From positions 1-64,000 of the forward strand of contig NZ_JAINVF010000014.1 in the NCBI RefSeq assembly GCF_020400585.1: 64,000 bases of DNA. Reading direction: 5' to 3'. Positions 57,438 to 64,000 of the stretch are shown in pieces. This DNA is from Streptomyces sp. NK08204. Lineage in GTDB: Bacteria > Actinomycetota > Actinomycetes > Streptomycetales > Streptomycetaceae. The position numbers and the translations under genes are program-made. Position 1 is the stretch's first letter. The number at the start of each line of letters is the position of its first letter. The notes under the pieces were generated by a model. It saw nothing but the letters and a program-made list of their open reading frames with translations. It did no database searches and was not told the origin of the DNA.

Positions 57438-57497
57438 CCGCCCGGGCGCCGGAACCGCACCTTCGCACGGCACGACAGCGGAGAAGCGAGGGTGCGT

Positions 57498-58844
57498 ATG
57501 AGCATCGGCACCGTGCGGGCGGAAACGCCCGACGACAGGGCCGAACGGCAGCGTGAGCAGCGCGGCTGGTACGTCTACGACTGGGCGTGCTCGGTGTATT
57601 CGACGAGCGTGCTCACCGTGTTCCTCGGCCCGTACCTCACCTCGGTCGCCGAGTCGGCGGCGGACGCCGACGGCTATGTGCACCCGCTGGGCGTCCCGGT
57701 CCGGGCGGGCTCCTTCTTCGCCTACTCGGTGTCCCTGTCGGTGATCGTGGCAGTCGTGCTGATGCCGCTGGCGGGCGCCGCGGCCGACCGCACGGGCCGT
57801 AAGAAACCGCTGCTCGGCGCGGCGGCGTACACGGGGGCCGCGGCGACCACGGGCATGTTCTTCCTGGACGGCCACCGCTATCTGCTCGGCGGGGCGCTGC
57901 TCGTCGTCGCCAACGCGGCGCAGTCGGTTGCGGCGATGGTCTACAACTCCTATCTGCCGCAGATCGCCCCGCCCGAGGAGCGGGACGCGGTCTCCTCGCG
58001 GGGCTGGGCCACCGGCTACGCGGCGGGCTCCCTGGTGCTCGTCGCGAATCTCGTCCTGTACTCCGCACACGACTCCTTCGGCCTGTCCGAGACGGCGGCG
58101 GTCCGCGTCTGCCTGGCCTCGGCCGGTCTGTGGTGGGGCACCTTCACCCTCGTACCGCTGCGCCGTCTGCGCGACCGGCACGCGCGCGTGGAGCACACCG
58201 GCGCACCCGGCCTGCGGCAGCTCGCGGCCACCGTCCGGGACATGCGCCGGCATCCGCTGACGCTGGCGTTCCTGCTGGCCTACCTCGTCTACAACGACGG
58301 CATCCAGACGGTGATCTCCCAGGCCTCGGTCTACGGCTCCCAGGAACTGGGGCTCGGGCAGTCGACGCTGATCGAGGCCGTGCTGCTGGTGCAGGTGCTG
58401 GCCGTGGCGGGCGCGCTGGCGATGGGACGGCTGGCCCGGACCTACGGCGCGCAGCGGACGATCCTCGGCTCACTGGTTGCCTGGACGCTCACGCTGGCGG
58501 CCGGCTACTTCCTGCCCGCCGGGGCGCCGGTGTGGTTCTTCGTGCTGGCCTCCGGGATCGGGCTGGTGCTCGGCGGCAGCCAGGCGCTGTCGCGGTCGCT
58601 CTTCTCGCATCTGGTGCCGCCCGGCAAGGAGGCCGAGTACTTCTCCGCGTACGAGGTGAGCGACCGCGGCATGAGCTGGCTCGGGCCGCTGCTGTTCGGC
58701 GTCACCTACCAGCTGACCGGAAGCTACCGCTCCGCGATCATCTCGCTGGTGGCCTTCTTCGTCATCGGATTCGCCCTGCTCGCACGGGTTCCGGTGCGGC
58801 AGGCGGTCCGCGCGGCGGGCAACCCCGTTCCGGAGAAGATCTAG
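57498..58844 (+). CDS. Atg22/UMF1-like MFS transporter
   Basis: Integral membrane protein of 448 residues with 12 predicted segments. The N-terminal signature GWYVYDWACSVYSTSVLTVFLGPYLTSVAE is typical of the UMF1/Atg22-like (YxiO) MFS branch, which includes amino-acid effluxers. A cytoplasmic loop RTGRKKPLLG follows segment 2. The substrate is unknown. ATG 57498 follows GAGGGTGCGT; a GTG two codons upstream is possible. About 60 bp after the phosphodiesterase gene, probably one transcript with yczE. Confidence 0.87.
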   Translation: MSIGTVRAETPDDRAERQREQRGWYVYDWACSVYSTSVLTVFLGPYLTSVAESAADADGYVHPLGVPVRAGSFFAYSVSLSVIVAVVLMPLAGAAADRTGRKKPLLGAAAYTGAAATTGMFFLDGHRYLLGGALLVVANAAQSVAAMVYNSYLPQIAPPEERDAVSSRGWATGYAAGSLVLVANLVLYSAHDSFGLSETAAVRVCLASAGLWWGTFTLVPLRRLRDRHARVEHTGAPGLRQLAATVRDMRRHPLTLAFLLAYLVYNDGIQTVISQASVYGSQELGLGQSTLIEAVLLVQVLAVAGALAMGRLARTYGAQRTILGSLVAWTLTLAAGYFLPAGAPVWFFVLASGIGLVLGGSQALSRSLFSHLVPPGKEAEYFSAYEVSDRGMSWLGPLLFGVTYQLTGSYRSAIISLVAFFVIGFALLARVPVRQAVRAAGNPVPEKI

Positions 58845-59034
58845 CCAGAATTTAGCGCTCGGGGCGAAAGCGCTGTAGTATACGCCTTTGGCCTGCCAGG
58901 CGTACCGTTACTGCGCGTCAAAGACGCCGAAACGTTGGGTGACATCTGCTAGCAGATGTGACAAACCGGGCGCCTGTGGGTAGAACAAGGGGCGGCTACG
59001 ACGGCGACGCATGACCCGGAACGGGACCCGGAAC

Positions 59035-59061
59035 GGGAATCTTTACCGCCGACCGGACGTT
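59035..59061 (+). promoter_or_regulatory. SigR-type promoter of rbpA
   Basis: GGGAAT (59035-59040) followed by 18 bp and GTT (59059-59061) matches the SigR consensus GGAAT-N18-GTT. The S. coelicolor rbpA gene is a known member of the thiol-oxidative-stress SigR regulon. The motif lies 62 bp before the start codon. A -10-like TAGTAT at 58876-58881 may mark a second, vegetative promoter. Confidence 0.82.
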
Positions 59062-59122
59062 GACCGGATGACGACGACAGCGACACCTGTCCTGTGGGCG
59101 ACAAGCCCGGGAGGCACGATTC

Positions 59123-59497
59123 ATGAGTGAGCGAGCTCTTCGCGGTACGCGCCTCGTGGTGACCAGCTACGAGACGGACCGCGGCATCGACCTGGCCCCG
59201 CGCCAGGCCGTGGAGTACGCATGTGAGAAGGGGCACCGTTTCGAGATGCCCTTCTCGGTCGAGGCGGAGATCCCGCCGGAGTGGGAGTGCAAGGTCTGCG
59301 GGGCCCAGGCACTCCTGGTGGACGGCGACGGTCCCGAGGAGAAGAAGGCAAAGCCTGCGCGTACCCATTGGGACATGCTGATGGAGCGCCGCACGCGTGA
59401 GGAACTCGAAGAGGTCCTCGAGGAGCGTCTGGCGGTCCTTCGCTCCGGGGCGATGAACATCGCGGTTCACCCCAGGGACAGCCGCAAGTCGGCGTAG
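59123..59497 (+). CDS. rbpA: RNA polymerase-binding protein RbpA
   Basis: Actinobacterial RNA polymerase-binding protein, 124 residues, that stabilises the HrdB/SigA holoenzyme on promoters. The core contains Cys/His positions in EYACEKGHRFEMPF and WECKVCGAQ. The sigma-interacting C-terminal helix is RTHWDMLMERRTREELEEVLEERL. ATG is 20 codons shorter than the longest possible frame and fits the conserved MSERALRGTRLVVTSYE start. It is monocistronic, with a perfect 19-bp terminator. Confidence 0.97.
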   Translation: MSERALRGTRLVVTSYETDRGIDLAPRQAVEYACEKGHRFEMPFSVEAEIPPEWECKVCGAQALLVDGDGPEEKKAKPARTHWDMLMERRTREELEEVLEERLAVLRSGAMNIAVHPRDSRKSA

Positions 59498-59530
59498 TCC
59501 CCTACCGGACCGCCGGAGAACGCACGAAAC

Positions 59531-59574
59531 AACCGCGGGCGCCGTACGTGAGTCAACGTACGGCGCCCGCGGTT
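59531..59574. terminator. Perfect 19-bp hairpin between rbpA and fxsA
   Basis: The 19-bp arm at 59531-59549 (AACCGCGGGCGCCGTACGT) pairs perfectly with 59556-59574 across a 6-base loop, followed by TTT. It is 33 bp beyond the rbpA stop and 19 bp beyond the fxsA stop on the other strand, so it can stop both convergent transcripts. Confidence 0.96.
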
Positions 59575-59593
59575 TGGCATACCGCCTTCTCGC

Positions 59594-60145
59594 TCACCGG
59601 GTCAACGGCGGCCACTGCTCCCCCGGCTCGGGGCGGTCCTCCCTGATGACCTCACCCGGTACCACCTTCCCGTCCGGCCGGTGCATGCGTACCTGCTGGA
59701 AGGCATCACCCAGGCTGCCCGGCGCGGACCGGCGCAGCCTCCTGTCCAGAGCGCCCTCCGCGTAGCGGCTCACGGCCTTCTGGACCGGCGGGACCAGCAG
59801 GAGCAGGCCCGCCGCGTCCGAGACCAGGCCAGGGACGAGCAGCAGCAGACCGCCGAGCATCATCAGCCCGTTGCCGCCCCCGCCTCTTGGCGAACCGCCT
59901 TGCTGCACGGCCTCGTTGAGGTTCTGGAAGGCGCGGCGGCCCGCCCGCTTGATGACCACGGAGCCGGCCACGACGCCCGCCACCAGCAGCAGGAACACGG
60001 TCGGACCGCCGGCCGCGCCCGCGACCACGGTCAGCAGCCAGATCTCCAGTACCAGCCAGGCGGCGGCACCCAGCGGCAGGTATCTGCGCAGCGGGGAGCG
60101 CCGGGGCCGGGCGGTGGTCGGGGAGGTCGGGGCGCCAGTCGTCAT
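59594..60145 (-). CDS. fxsA: FxsA-family membrane protein
   Basis: Membrane protein of 183 residues. An N-terminal Pro/Arg-rich 20 residues are followed by YLPLGAAAWLVLEIWLLTVVAGAAGG and a second span TVFLLLVAGVVAGSVVI. A Gly-rich linker leads to GGLLLLVPGLVSDAAGLLLLVPP, the FxsA signature. E. coli FxsA relieves phage T7 exclusion by F; the function in Streptomyces is unknown. Convergent with rbpA; the divergent upstream gap to ppm1 is 84 bp on the same strand. Confidence 0.9.
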   Translation of the reverse strand: MTTGAPTSPTTARPRRSPLRRYLPLGAAAWLVLEIWLLTVVAGAAGGPTVFLLLVAGVVAGSVVIKRAGRRAFQNLNEAVQQGGSPRGGGGNGLMMLGGLLLLVPGLVSDAAGLLLLVPPVQKAVSRYAEGALDRRLRRSAPGSLGDAFQQVRMHRPDGKVVPGEVIREDRPEPGEQWPPLTR

Positions 60146-60229
60146 GGTCCCAGTGTGCCTGGGCGCGGCTCAGCGCGGGATAAGGGGATGGACGGCCTGA
60201 TGGACGGCCGGCCGGAGCGGGCGCCGGTG

Positions 60230-61024
60230 TTACGGCTGCTTGCCCTTGCCGGTGATCCTGCCCACGCGGTCCCCGACACCCCAGGCGGTCACCCGCCACA
60301 GGGCCTCGACGAGGATGTCGCGGCTCATCTTGGAGTCGCCGAGTTCGCGCTCCACGAACGTGATGGGGACCTCGACCACGTGGTAGCCGGCCTTGACGGC
60401 ACGGCGGGCCAGGTCGACCTGGAAGCAGTAGCCCTGCGAGGCGACCTCGTCCAGGCCGAGCCCTTCCAGGGTCTCGCGGCGGAAGGCGCGGTAGCCGCCG
60501 GTGATGTCCCGCAGCGGCAGGTCGAGCGCGAGGCGGGAGTACAGGCTGCCGCCGCGGGAGATGAACTCGCGGGACTTGGGCCAGTTGACCACCCTCCCGC
60601 CGGGCACCCAGCGGGAGCCGAGCACCAGGTCGGCGTTCTTGAGGGCGGTGAGCAGGCGGGGCAGTTCCTCGGGCTGGTGGGAGCCGTCGGCGTCCATCTC
60701 GATCAGCACGCCGTAGCCGCGCTCCATGCCCCAGCGGAAGCCCGCGAGGTAGGCGGCGCCGAGGCCCTCCTTGCCCTTGCGGTGCAGCACCTGGACGTGG
60801 TCGTCCGCGGCGGCCAGCTCGTCCGCGAGCTTGCCGGTGCCGTCGGGGCTGTTGTCGTCCGCCACCAGTACGTGGGCCTCGGGGACGGCCTTGCGTACCC
60901 GGTCCACGATGGTCTTGATGTTCTCCGCCTCGTTGTAGGTCGGAATGATCACCAAGGCCGTGCCGAGCGGGCCGTACTTCTTCCCCTGGGCCTTGCCCGC
61001 GAGGGTCCCGTCGCCGTCGTTCAC
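60230..61024 (-). CDS. ppm1: Polyprenol-phosphate mannose synthase
   Basis: GT2 glycosyltransferase of 264 residues that makes polyprenyl-phosphate-mannose, the donor for protein O-mannosylation (Pmt) and other membrane glycosylation in Streptomyces; S. coelicolor Ppm1 is needed for phage phiC31 infection. Motifs: IIPTYNEAENIKTIVDRV, ADDNSPDGTG, MDADGSHQPE and GSRWVPGGRV. There is no C-terminal Lnt domain, so lipoprotein acyltransferase is separate. A GTG start follows GAAGGGGCAGCA. A long structured leader precedes it (61025-61453). Confidence 0.94.
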   Translation of the reverse strand: MNDGDGTLAGKAQGKKYGPLGTALVIIPTYNEAENIKTIVDRVRKAVPEAHVLVADDNSPDGTGKLADELAAADDHVQVLHRKGKEGLGAAYLAGFRWGMERGYGVLIEMDADGSHQPEELPRLLTALKNADLVLGSRWVPGGRVVNWPKSREFISRGGSLYSRLALDLPLRDITGGYRAFRRETLEGLGLDEVASQGYCFQVDLARRAVKAGYHVVEVPITFVERELGDSKMSRDILVEALWRVTAWGVGDRVGRITGKGKQP

Positions 61025-61263
61025 TGCTGCCCCTTCTGGTCGTACGCAGGCACCACCATAGTGGCCACGGCCTGCACTGACGTTCCGGCACGTGTGTATG
61101 GGGGTGTCGATTCCTCAAGAGTGGGGTAAGAAGACCCTTTTCGGCCTGCGCGTCCGCGGCGGATGGGGGCCCGGCGCCCTTCGGGCCGACCTGGGACCCG
61201 CTGGCTGCGGGTCGACCGAAAGCCGTTGTCTACTGAGCGCCCGGGCCCCACCCGGGTCACACC

Positions 61264-61298
61264 TCCCCCGAGCTCTCGACTTCGCTCGAGCAGGGGGA
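61264..61298. repeat. Streptomyces intergenic stem-loop repeat
   Basis: TCCCCC (61264-61269) and GGGGGA (61293-61298) flank inner dyads GAGC/GCTC and TCGA/TCGA. The sequence is of the kind seen many times between genes in Streptomyces chromosomes (CTCCCCC...CTCGAGC...GGGGGAC). Only one copy was noticed in this window. Confidence 0.6.
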
Positions 61299-61447
61299 CT
61301 CCCACCCCGGAACATTCCCTCGTCGGCGCGGGCACTGAGCCTGGCTCCCAGCGACGGTGCCCCGGTACGGCACACCGTCCCTGACCCAGCGGCGCTTCGA
61401 CGAGTGCGAACGCTCCCAGGTCGGGCGTCCGGTGGTGGACTCGGACG

Positions 61448-61478
61448 AACCTACCGGCCGACGGCCGCCGACTGTCAA
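61448..61478 (-). promoter_or_regulatory. Candidate promoter for ppm1 leader
   Basis: On the minus strand TTGACA (61478-61473) and TAGGTT (61453-61448) are separated by 19 bp, a good HrdB-type promoter apart from the slightly long spacer. Transcription would start near 61440 and run through the leader into ppm1. Confidence 0.6.
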
Positions 61479-61586
61479 CAAGGGTTTGGCCTGCGCAAAC
61501 AATCTACGGTTCACGCGGAGCGCGGAGGAGGCGCAGGTCGGGCGACGGACGGCGACGGGCGGTCGCCGCCGTACCGGCCCCGCAGA

Positions 61587-63191
61587 TCACTCGCCCGGCC
61601 GTACGAACACCGTCCGCCCGCCGACCACGGTCCGCAGGCAGACCGGCAGGTCGCGGCCCGGGGTCAGGTCGGGCAGGCCGGGCGTGCCGGAGCGCGGGTC
61701 GGTCGACCAGCGGGCCACGCGGTCGTCGGGGGCCTGGACGACCAGTTCGCCGGTGTGCCACACGGCGTAGTCGGCGGGTGCCCCGGGCACCAGGACGCCC
61801 GCGTCGTCGCGCCCGATGGCCCGCCAGCCGCCGCGCGTGTGCGCGGTGAACGCGGCGCGCACGGAGACCCGGTGCTCGGGCGTGCGGTGGAAGGCGGCGG
61901 CGCGGACCGTGCCCCAGGGGTCGAGCGGGGTGACGGGGCTGTCGGAACCGAAGGCGAGCGGGACGCCCGCGCGCAGCAGGGCCGCGTAGGGATTGAGGGT
62001 GCGGGCCCGCTCGGCTCCCAGCCGGTCGGCGTACATGCCGTCCTCGCCGCCCCACAGCGCGTCGAAGGCGGGCTGGACCGAGGCGATCAGGCCCAGCTCG
62101 GCGAAAGCGGCGACGGTCTGCGGGGTGAGCATCTCGGCGTGCTCGACGCGGTGCCGGGCGGCGCGGACACGGGCCAGGCCGACCTTCTCGGCGGCGGCGC
62201 GCACGCCCTCCACGACGGCGGTCACGGCGGCGTCGCCGATGGCGTGGAAGCCCGCCTGGAGGCCGGCCTCGGTGCAGGCGACGACGTGGGCGGCGACGGC
62301 GTCGGCGTCCAGGTAGGCGGTGCCGGTGTGGTCGGCGTCGGCGTACGGCTGGTGCAGGCAGGCGGTGTGCGAGCCGAGGGCGCCGTCCACGAAGAGGTCA
62401 CCGGCGGCGCCGAGCGCGCCCAGTTCGCGGGCCTTGTCGACGTTCTGCTCGGCCCAGTAGCCGACCACGCGCGGCCCCGGCACCGTGGCGGCGAGCCTCA
62501 GCAGGTCCGTGAAGTCGTCCTCGGAGGAGATCTCCGGTCCACCGCACTCGTGCACGGTTCCGATGCCGAGGGAGGCGGCGTGGGCGAGGGCGGCGCGCTG
62601 GGCCTCGGCCCGCTGGGCGGGGGTGACGGCGGCGAACGCGGCGCGGCGCACGGCGTGGTGGGCGTCGGCGGTCAGCGGGCCGTCGACGGGGCCGAGGCCC
62701 GGCACGAGGTCGATCAGCGCGGAGGTCACGACCGCGGAGTGGACGTCGATGCGGGAGAGGTAGAGCGGGCGTCCGCCGGTGGCCGTGTCGAGTTCCGCGC
62801 GGGTCGGCGGTCGGCCTCCGGGCCAGCGGGCGGCGTCCCAGCCGTGGCCGAGCAGGACGCGGTCGTCCGGGCGGGCGGCGGCGAAGTCGCGGACCCGGGC
62901 GAGGGCCGCCTCCAGGGAGGGCGCGTCGGACAGGTCGAGGCCGGTCATCGCGAGGCCGGTGGAGGTGGTGTGGACATGGGCGTCGGTGAAGGCCGGGGTG
63001 ACCAGGGCGCCGTCGAGGTCGAGCACCTCGTCCACGCCGTCGGCGAAGGCGTCCGCGGCGCCCTCGGAGCCGACCCAGGCGACTTGTCCGGCCTCGACGA
63101 CCATCGCTGTGGCGAAGGGGTCCGCGGGGCTGTGCACCTCGCCGCGGCGCAGGAGGACGGTCTTGGGGGGCTCGGCGGTGCGCTCACTCAT
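61587..63191 (-). CDS. Amidohydrolase of the YtcJ-like family
   Basis: Metal-dependent amidohydrolase, 534 residues. The N-terminal beta-sandwich precedes the metal motif VTPAFTDAHVHTTSTG (HxH), and GFHAIGDAAV, RHRVEHAEML and FGSDSPVTPLDPW carry the later metal or substrate ligands of the family. YtcJ-like enzymes act on N-substituted amides; the substrate here is unknown. No signal peptide. It starts 69 bp after the Lrp/AsnC regulator on the same strand, so the two may be co-transcribed. Confidence 0.9.
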   Translation of the reverse strand: MSERTAEPPKTVLLRRGEVHSPADPFATAMVVEAGQVAWVGSEGAADAFADGVDEVLDLDGALVTPAFTDAHVHTTSTGLAMTGLDLSDAPSLEAALARVRDFAAARPDDRVLLGHGWDAARWPGGRPPTRAELDTATGGRPLYLSRIDVHSAVVTSALIDLVPGLGPVDGPLTADAHHAVRRAAFAAVTPAQRAEAQRAALAHAASLGIGTVHECGGPEISSEDDFTDLLRLAATVPGPRVVGYWAEQNVDKARELGALGAAGDLFVDGALGSHTACLHQPYADADHTGTAYLDADAVAAHVVACTEAGLQAGFHAIGDAAVTAVVEGVRAAAEKVGLARVRAARHRVEHAEMLTPQTVAAFAELGLIASVQPAFDALWGGEDGMYADRLGAERARTLNPYAALLRAGVPLAFGSDSPVTPLDPWGTVRAAAFHRTPEHRVSVRAAFTAHTRGGWRAIGRDDAGVLVPGAPADYAVWHTGELVVQAPDDRVARWSTDPRSGTPGLPDLTPGRDLPVCLRTVVGGRTVFVRPGE

Positions 63192-63260
63192 AGCGGACAG
63201 TTTCTCTCGCCTGCCGGGGGCGGTTGCACCTGGGGCCGTGCCCGGCCCGGCGGGCCGCGG

Positions 63261-63701
63261 TCAGATCCGCGGCGGGCGGGCCTCGTACGGCGTCGACAGG
63301 ACCACCGTGGTGCGCGTCGACACCCCGGCCAGGCCGCGCAGCCTCGCCAACAGCTCTTCGAGTTCATGGGGGGTGGCCACGCGCACCTTGAGGATGTAGT
63401 TCTCGTCGCCGGCGACGCTGTGGCAGGCCTCGATCTCGGGGACGCCTGCCAGGCGGTCCGCGATGTCGTCAGGGGCGCTGGGGTCGAACGGCTTCACCGA
63501 GATGAAGGCGGTGAGCGGCAGCCCGACGGCCTCCGGGTCGACCACCGCCGCATAGCCGCGGATGACGCCACGCTGTTCGAGCCGTCGCACCCGCTGGTGC
63601 ACGGCCGACGTGGACAGGCCCGTGGCCTTGCCCAGATCGGTGTAACTCATCCGCCCGTCCTTGACGAGCAGCTGCACGATTTGACGGTCCAGCTCCTCCA
63701 T
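63261..63701 (-). CDS. Lrp/AsnC-family transcriptional regulator
   Basis: DNA-binding regulator, 146 residues. The N-terminal helix-turn-helix (MEELDRQIVQLLVKDGRMSYTDLGKATGLSTSAVHQRVRRLEQRGVI) is followed by the RAM domain (LPLTAFISVKPFD and CHSVAGDENYILKVRVATPHELEELL), where GDENY is the ligand-binding motif. I chose ATG 63701; the frame extends upstream to 63830, but those residues are not Lrp-like. Probably senses an amino acid and may control the adjacent amidohydrolase gene. Confidence 0.93.
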   Translation of the reverse strand: MEELDRQIVQLLVKDGRMSYTDLGKATGLSTSAVHQRVRRLEQRGVIRGYAAVVDPEAVGLPLTAFISVKPFDPSAPDDIADRLAGVPEIEACHSVAGDENYILKVRVATPHELEELLARLRGLAGVSTRTTVVLSTPYEARPPRI

Positions 63702-63809
63702 GGCGCAAAAACCTACAGTGCCTCTGATCTCCTCGGATACATCTGCACCGCAGGTCACACCCGGTTCGTGATGCGCCTCGGACAAATACCCCACACCGGG
63801 CACACTTCC

Positions 63810-63837
63810 GTGGCATGTGACGAACGCCACATGCCAC
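63810..63837. promoter_or_regulatory. Perfect 10-bp inverted repeat between lrp and the last gene
   Basis: GTGGCATGTG (63810-63819) and CACATGCCAC (63828-63837) are perfect inverted arms around 8 bp. The repeat lies in the divergent region, 109 bp before the lrp start and 110 bp before the start at 63948. It could be an operator of the Lrp protein or another regulator. Confidence 0.6.
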
Positions 63838-63947
63838 TGGGCGCGCTCCGTGATGTTCCCGTGATTACCGCCGAGACCGGACGGGAAATGCTTGCTGTGG
63901 TCGAGGCCTCAGTGCCTTTTCGGCCCAGCCTTCAGGGGGAGAATCCC

Positions 63948-64000
63948 ATGCAGAGTGTCAATCGCGCCGGTCGTTCCGCGAACAAGCGGCAGTCTCAGGT
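63948..64000 (+). CDS. Start of a gene cut by the window end
   Basis: ATG 63948 follows GGGGGAG by 6 bp and begins MQSVNRAGRSANKRQSQV. Only 17 full codons are present. The Arg/Lys-rich start would suit the n-region of a signal peptide or a DNA- or RNA-binding tail, but nothing can be assigned. Confidence 0.6.
   Translation, partial: MQSVNRAGRSANKRQSQ

Larger units (their letters stand above)
61025..61586 (-). other. Long intergenic region upstream of ppm1, candidate structured leader
   Basis: Between ppm1 and the amidohydrolase gene (same strand) lie 562 bp without a convincing gene. A good promoter at 61448-61478 reads towards ppm1, giving a leader of roughly 400 nt. Within it are several GC hairpins, including GACCCGC/GCGGGTC (61195-61213) and the repeat at 61264-61298. 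It may be a 5' UTR with a regulatory role or a separate small RNA. No known riboswitch was recognised. Confidence 0.45.

Noticed and set aside
58854-58874. AGCGCT-N9-AGCGCT hairpin after the Atg22-like transporter gene
   Set aside because: The stem is only 6 bp and each arm is itself palindromic. It could be a weak terminator or part of the rbpA promoter region, so it was not called.

Overview
The window is a piece of a Streptomyces chromosome. It is uniformly GC-rich and carries actinomycete marker genes: a DasR site in front of crr-ptsI, a conservon (cvnABCD), a mycothiol-dependent formaldehyde dehydrogenase, rbpA with a SigR-type promoter, a polyprenol-phosphate-mannose synthase (ppm1), and a single TTA (bldA) codon in glpK. 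From memory, crr-ptsI, an acetoacetyl-CoA synthetase gene, rbpA and ppm1 lie within about 35 genes of each other in S. coelicolor (SCO1390-SCO1423), so the ends of the window look like conserved core. No tRNA, rRNA, insertion sequence, prophage or CRISPR array was seen.

Layout. 1-8.7 kb: PTS IIA(Glc) and enzyme I, a hypothetical protein, acetoacetyl-CoA synthetase, a GH31 alpha-glucosidase and a Nudix hydrolase. 9.3-13.8 kb: an EAL-CBS-GGDEF protein with degenerate motifs, then glpF-glpK. 13.9-21.8 kb (minus strand): a conservon whose cvnC and cvnD are separated by a 1212-residue fused ATP-dependent 5-oxoprolinase. 22.2-37.0 kb: a complete choline-to-glycine catabolic locus. It comprises choline dehydrogenase, betaine aldehyde dehydrogenase, a Rieske betaine demethylase with a divergent ferredoxin and ferredoxin reductase, dimethylglycine oxidase, sarcosine oxidase, a permease, and a mycothiol formaldehyde dehydrogenase plus an MBL-fold hydrolase. 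An IclR regulator gene precedes it. A 15-8-15 bp inverted repeat lies before both the iclR gene and the catabolic operon.

37.0-44.2 kb (minus strand): a three-gene operon encoding a 1536-residue SMC-like coiled-coil ATPase, a winged-helix (KITE/MukE-like) protein and a kleisin-like protein. It resembles MksBEF/Wadjet but has no adjacent JetD-type gene, and it is the strongest candidate here for an undescribed system. 44.5-49.8 kb: a GntR/FCD regulator with a perfect 19-bp palindrome in front of a divergent operon (MFS transporter, DUF1445 protein, PxpA, PxpB, PxpC). This is a second, unrelated 5-oxoprolinase.

50.0-58.8 kb: a HEAT-repeat protein, an ankyrin protein, a 64-residue membrane protein followed by an FtsK-like ATPase whose Walker A lysine is lost, a divergent YczR/YczE (MocR regulator and membrane protein) pair, a glycerophosphodiesterase and an Atg22-like MFS protein. 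59-64 kb: rbpA, fxsA, ppm1 behind a long structured leader, an amidohydrolase, an Lrp/AsnC regulator and the first 17 codons of a gene that runs off the end. Protein families are called from recognisable motifs, lengths and gene order; no database search was run.
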